A stretch of 64,000 nucleotides of DNA from Microcebus murinus. Lineage: Eukaryota; Chordata; Mammalia; Primates; Cheirogaleidae. Below, one piece after another: positions 63,064 to 64,000 of this stretch (position 1 is its first letter; each line of letters begins with the position of its first letter). The position numbers and the translations under genes were made by a program. The stretch is taken from the NCBI RefSeq assembly GCF_040939455.1, contig NC_134108.1:84364001-84428000 (forward strand). Direction: 5' to 3'. Below the pieces are notes generated by a model. That model did no database searches. It had not been told where the DNA came from and saw nothing but the letters and a program-made list of their open reading frames with translations.

Positions 63064-64000
63064 CTGGATTTTCTTCTCTTGGCTCTGGATTAACAGGATT
63101 GCAGAGCACCTATTCTTTCTTTGGAACTCTCCTATTTAATTAAGGGAAGGGAAGGATCCCATATGGAGCTTTTGTGTCCTGTTATGAAATGTTGAGTCAT
63201 CTGGGGATGGGTGGGTGCACTGATAGCCTGTAGAACAGCTATTCTATTTGGATCCATTCCTCTGTGATTGCCACAATTTAAGCCAGTGCTGGATGACCTT
63301 CATGTGGGGTGGATGGTTGTTCTCCAGCTCACTGTTGGAAATGGATGTGACCCTCTCAATGGTGACTGTTGTGGGGGATTGCTCTTGATGTGGTCATGCA
63401 GAGAGGTGACAGTGGCAGCTTGGTGAGTCTCTTTAGGCAGTGGTCATGGATGACTGGGCTGTGAACATTTGTACAAACAAGGTCCAGGAGTAATGGTTGC
63501 TCAAGGTTGTGGGGTTCCAGGTGAAGTGTGGACCTTGGGTGGGTTCCACTGGCCCAGTGGCAGTGGCAAAGATTCAGGTGGGGTCTTGTGGCTCAAGCAC
63601 AACTCTGAAATCTCAGTGGTGATGTCACAGGCCTTGTGGAGGGCTCTGGAGATACAGAGGCAAACCCTCGCCTTGGGCGCTACAAGAGCTTCAAAGCTAG
63701 ATATGGAGATTAGTGAGGCAGAGCCTCACAGATGGAGGGCTGTTACACCAGTGTGAAGACTGTTGCCCATTTGCACAGACAGGGCTTTTTCTCAGAAGCC
63801 TAGGGACTGTGAAGGTGGGCTGGAGCTGCTGGTTGGCCAAGGTCCCTCCCCCTGCCCTGCCTAGGACCCACTGAGGCAGTTTCCCAAGGCTTCACAGGTG
63901 GTAACAGTGGTGTCTAAGCCTCCTTCTCTGCTCAGATCCCATATTGGGGAGAGGGGTGCTCAGCCCCAAGTCACAGGGCATAGCTCAGGGGAAAGTTTGT
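62656..64000 (-). mobile_element. Second L1 on the opposite strand, 5'UTR and ORF1
   Basis: Minus-strand L1 entering from beyond the window. G/C-richer 5'UTR fills 63064-64000, ORF1 starts at 63063 and continues to the junction near 62656. There is no ORF2, 3'UTR or tail at its inner end. It may be the inverted 5' half of a twin-primed L1 whose 3' part lies to the right of the window, or a rearranged copy. Confidence 0.82.

Overview
The window is mammalian nuclear DNA, most probably from a strepsirrhine primate (lemur or galago group). Two things point there. One is a dimeric Alu with the linker and right-arm wording I associate with strepsirrhine Alus. The other is a set of L1 3' ends whose 3'UTR ends in a 'gtacccccataatat' block followed by a short A tail. 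This placement rests on remembered repeat wording and was not searched. The sequence is AT-rich and Alu-poor (two Alus in 64 kb), as expected for a gene desert or a very long intron. I found no host exon, no intact protein-coding gene, no tRNA, rRNA or snRNA, and no CRISPR array. The longest open frame (171 codons) is partly made of an old DNA transposon.

Layout. 0-13 kb: a 5'-inverted L1, a hAT-like DNA transposon next to a MER5A, a MER20 with a good target duplication, two strepsirrhine-type L1 3' ends (5.2 kb plus strand, 9.4 kb minus strand), L2 and MLT1 scraps, and an older L1 3'UTR at 12.6 kb. 13-18 kb: about 2.4 kb of old, minus-strand L1 ORF2, then an odd inverted L1 made of ORF1 and a 3'UTR with no ORF2 body. 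19-29 kb: an AluJ-like dimer, MIR, L2 and two L1s. 29.6-34 kb is the densest layered region. It holds an L1 tail carrying a 3'-transduced flank between 16-bp duplications, a degenerate ERVL pol remnant, a poly-A-tailed L2 piece inserted in that ERVL between 12-bp duplications, a second hAT-like copy, and an L1MA tail that may carry another transduction. 35-48 kb: MER20, three L2 fragments, a candidate poly-A retrocopy of unknown origin, an MLT1A-like LTR and two L1s. 49.5-50.5 kb: an Alu and a young L1 nested in an old L1 3'UTR. 50.5-58.7 kb: almost featureless unique sequence with one MIR and microsatellites. 58.7-64 kb: an L1 with its 5'UTR, a gapped ORF1 and part of ORF2, meeting head-on a second L1 in the opposite orientation that runs off the window end.

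No host genes work together here. The biology is retrotransposition: target-primed insertion with L1-endonuclease-type cut sites, twin priming, 3' transduction, movement of non-L1 RNA, and nesting that gives a relative order of events (MaLR/ERVL/L2/old L1, then L1MA and Alu, then strepsirrhine L1). I see no sign of an undescribed enzyme or defence system. The most informative items are the transduction at 29.7-30.0 kb, the mobilised L2 piece at 31.9-32.1 kb and the ORF2-less inverted L1 at 17-18.2 kb.
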